From Azospirillum sp. 51_20 (GTDB lineage: Bacteria; Pseudomonadota; Alphaproteobacteria; RF32; CAG-239), in contig MNTV01000037.1 in assembly GCA_001917175.1 (NCBI GenBank), forward strand, positions 62,586-119,159: a stretch of DNA of 56,574 nucleotides, in the 5' to 3' direction. Shown in pieces: positions 56,009 through 56,574 of the stretch (positions are counted from its first letter, which is position 1; the number at the start of each line of letters is the position of its first letter). Under the pieces are notes generated by a model. It saw only the letters and a list, made by a program, of their open reading frames with translations. It had not been told where the DNA came from and did not search any database. The translations under genes were made by a program, and so were the position numbers.

Positions 56009-56574
56009 ATGGGGAAAAATTCTGTAACAAGCGCGAAGGAAGAACTTCTGGCGTGATTGGAGGGGCGTTTGCCGGTTCGCGGATCGGATGGTCGGGAGTA
56101 TTATGTGCGTTATAACGACAATAGGGAAGAACTGGAAGAAGTTCCGCCGCCGGAACTGCGTCCTCTGACGGAAAAAGACAAGGCGGAGACAGTGAGGCTG
56201 TCCTCCGGCCTTCGTCCGCAGGGGATCGGAGCCTGGGAAATTGCCGGCGAGGGGCTGAAAGGTTTCGGGCAAGGTGTTGTTTCCGGTTTGGGACGAGTGG
56301 CCGGCGGCGCAACTCTGGGTGCGACAGACTGTCTGGACAGGAAGGCTGGCAGTCATTTGGCGTCGCTTGATGCGGATTTGCAGCGCTCGGCGGAAAGTTC
56401 CGGCTTGGGCGGCTGGAATAAAGCGGCAAAATTTGCTTCTGAGCTAGGTGGAAATATACAGGGTGCGGGCGGTGTGTTAGTCAAAGGTTTGAGCAAAGCC
56501 GGCCTAAAGGGTTTGAAACTGGCCAGCGCCAGCGGCGGCTTAGAAGGTGCGGCCTACGGCGCAACGGGTTCGGA
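56009..56574 (+). pseudogene. Second Gly-rich phage protein, cut by window, with in-frame TGA at codon 16
   Basis: From the ATG at 56009 (AGGA upstream) the frame reads MGKNSVTSAKEELLA, then TGA at 56054-56056, then stays open to the window end. After the TGA it gives LEGRLPVRGSDGREYYVRYN and a Gly/Ala-rich module (GQGVVSGLGRVAGGATLGAT, GLSKAGLKGLKLASASGGLE) similar to residues 65-190 of the protein at 42371. A TTG just after the TGA could be the real start, but its ribosome site is weak. Either it is a nonsense mutant (Trp would fit), or translation begins downstream. The 3' end is outside the window. Confidence 0.6.

Larger units (their letters stand above)
37994..56574. mobile_element. Prophage or phage-derived element (right end outside window)
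   Basis: Contains repressor, operators, packaging, head, connector, tail-hub, fibre and lysis genes in phage order. No tape-measure protein or sheath is present, and a tail-hub-like protein follows the connector, so a short-tailed podovirus-like particle is likely. No integrase, att site or replication gene is recognised inside the window; the left limit is set at the terminator after the tol operon and is approximate. Confidence 0.85.

Overview
The window looks like a chromosome segment of a Gram-negative alphaproteobacterium, probably host-associated, of medium GC. The evidence is the order yebC-ruvC-ruvA-ruvB-ybgC-tolQRA, a prmA-pepP pair, a PraR/PhrR-type XRE regulator, an autotransporter, outer-membrane beta-barrel proteins and many lipoproteins. 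I cannot name the species from the sequence alone.

Layout. 1-4.0 kb holds two tandem copies of a small secreted protein, a family 2 glycosyltransferase, tRNA-Gln(CTG) followed by a tRNA-like remnant, a small membrane protein, an 11-mer-repeat (LEA-like) protein and a small lipoprotein. 4.2-9.0 kb holds a large AIDA-type autotransporter, a CorC/TlyC-type CBS membrane protein and an unknown small protein. 9.0-9.75 kb is repeat-rich and non-coding. 9.75-16.1 kb holds a YgiB/YgiC-like pair, a helical cytoplasmic protein, a 40-residue Cys-rich metallothionein-like protein, a thioredoxin-fold protein, an outer-membrane barrel, an invertase-type serine recombinase and a YqaA-type membrane protein. 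16.2-22.2 kb holds a low-GC membrane protein (probably acquired), tRNA-Thr(TGT), a MerR regulator, a frameshifted calcineurin-type phosphoesterase, a MATE transporter, an orphan PilT/DotB-like ATPase and a periplasmic thioredoxin-like protein. 22.2-37.9 kb is core: pepP, prmA, a lipoprotein, yebC, ruvC, an HD hydrolase, an XRE regulator with an elaborate leader, ruvA, ruvB, ybgC, tolQRA and two membrane proteins. tolB and pal do not follow tolA.

From about 38.0 kb to the window end is a prophage or phage-derived element. It starts with a divergently transcribed S24-type repressor, whose catalytic Ser position is Ala, and palindromic operators. An AT-rich region with a perfect DnaA box follows. 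Then come terminase small and large subunits, a Gly-rich protein of unknown role, a phage GroES, portal, scaffold, major capsid, head-tail connectors, a tail-hub-like protein, a GNAT acetyltransferase, an S74-chaperone protein, two tail-collar fibre proteins with accessory genes, a small membrane protein and a SleB-type endolysin. The last gene is a second, truncated copy of the Gly-rich protein and carries an in-frame TGA. The set suggests a short-tailed (podovirus-like) phage. No integrase or right end is visible.

The most unusual signals are: a leader with mutually exclusive helices and a candidate 21-codon ORF before the XRE gene (29.16-29.31 kb); a dispersed intergenic repeat placed just after terminators (2.9, 3.7 and 9.06 kb); an unusual density of short in-place duplications (48, 65, 101 and 102 bp units plus an 8-bp purine microsatellite); and the duplicated Gly-rich phage protein together with the phage GroES.
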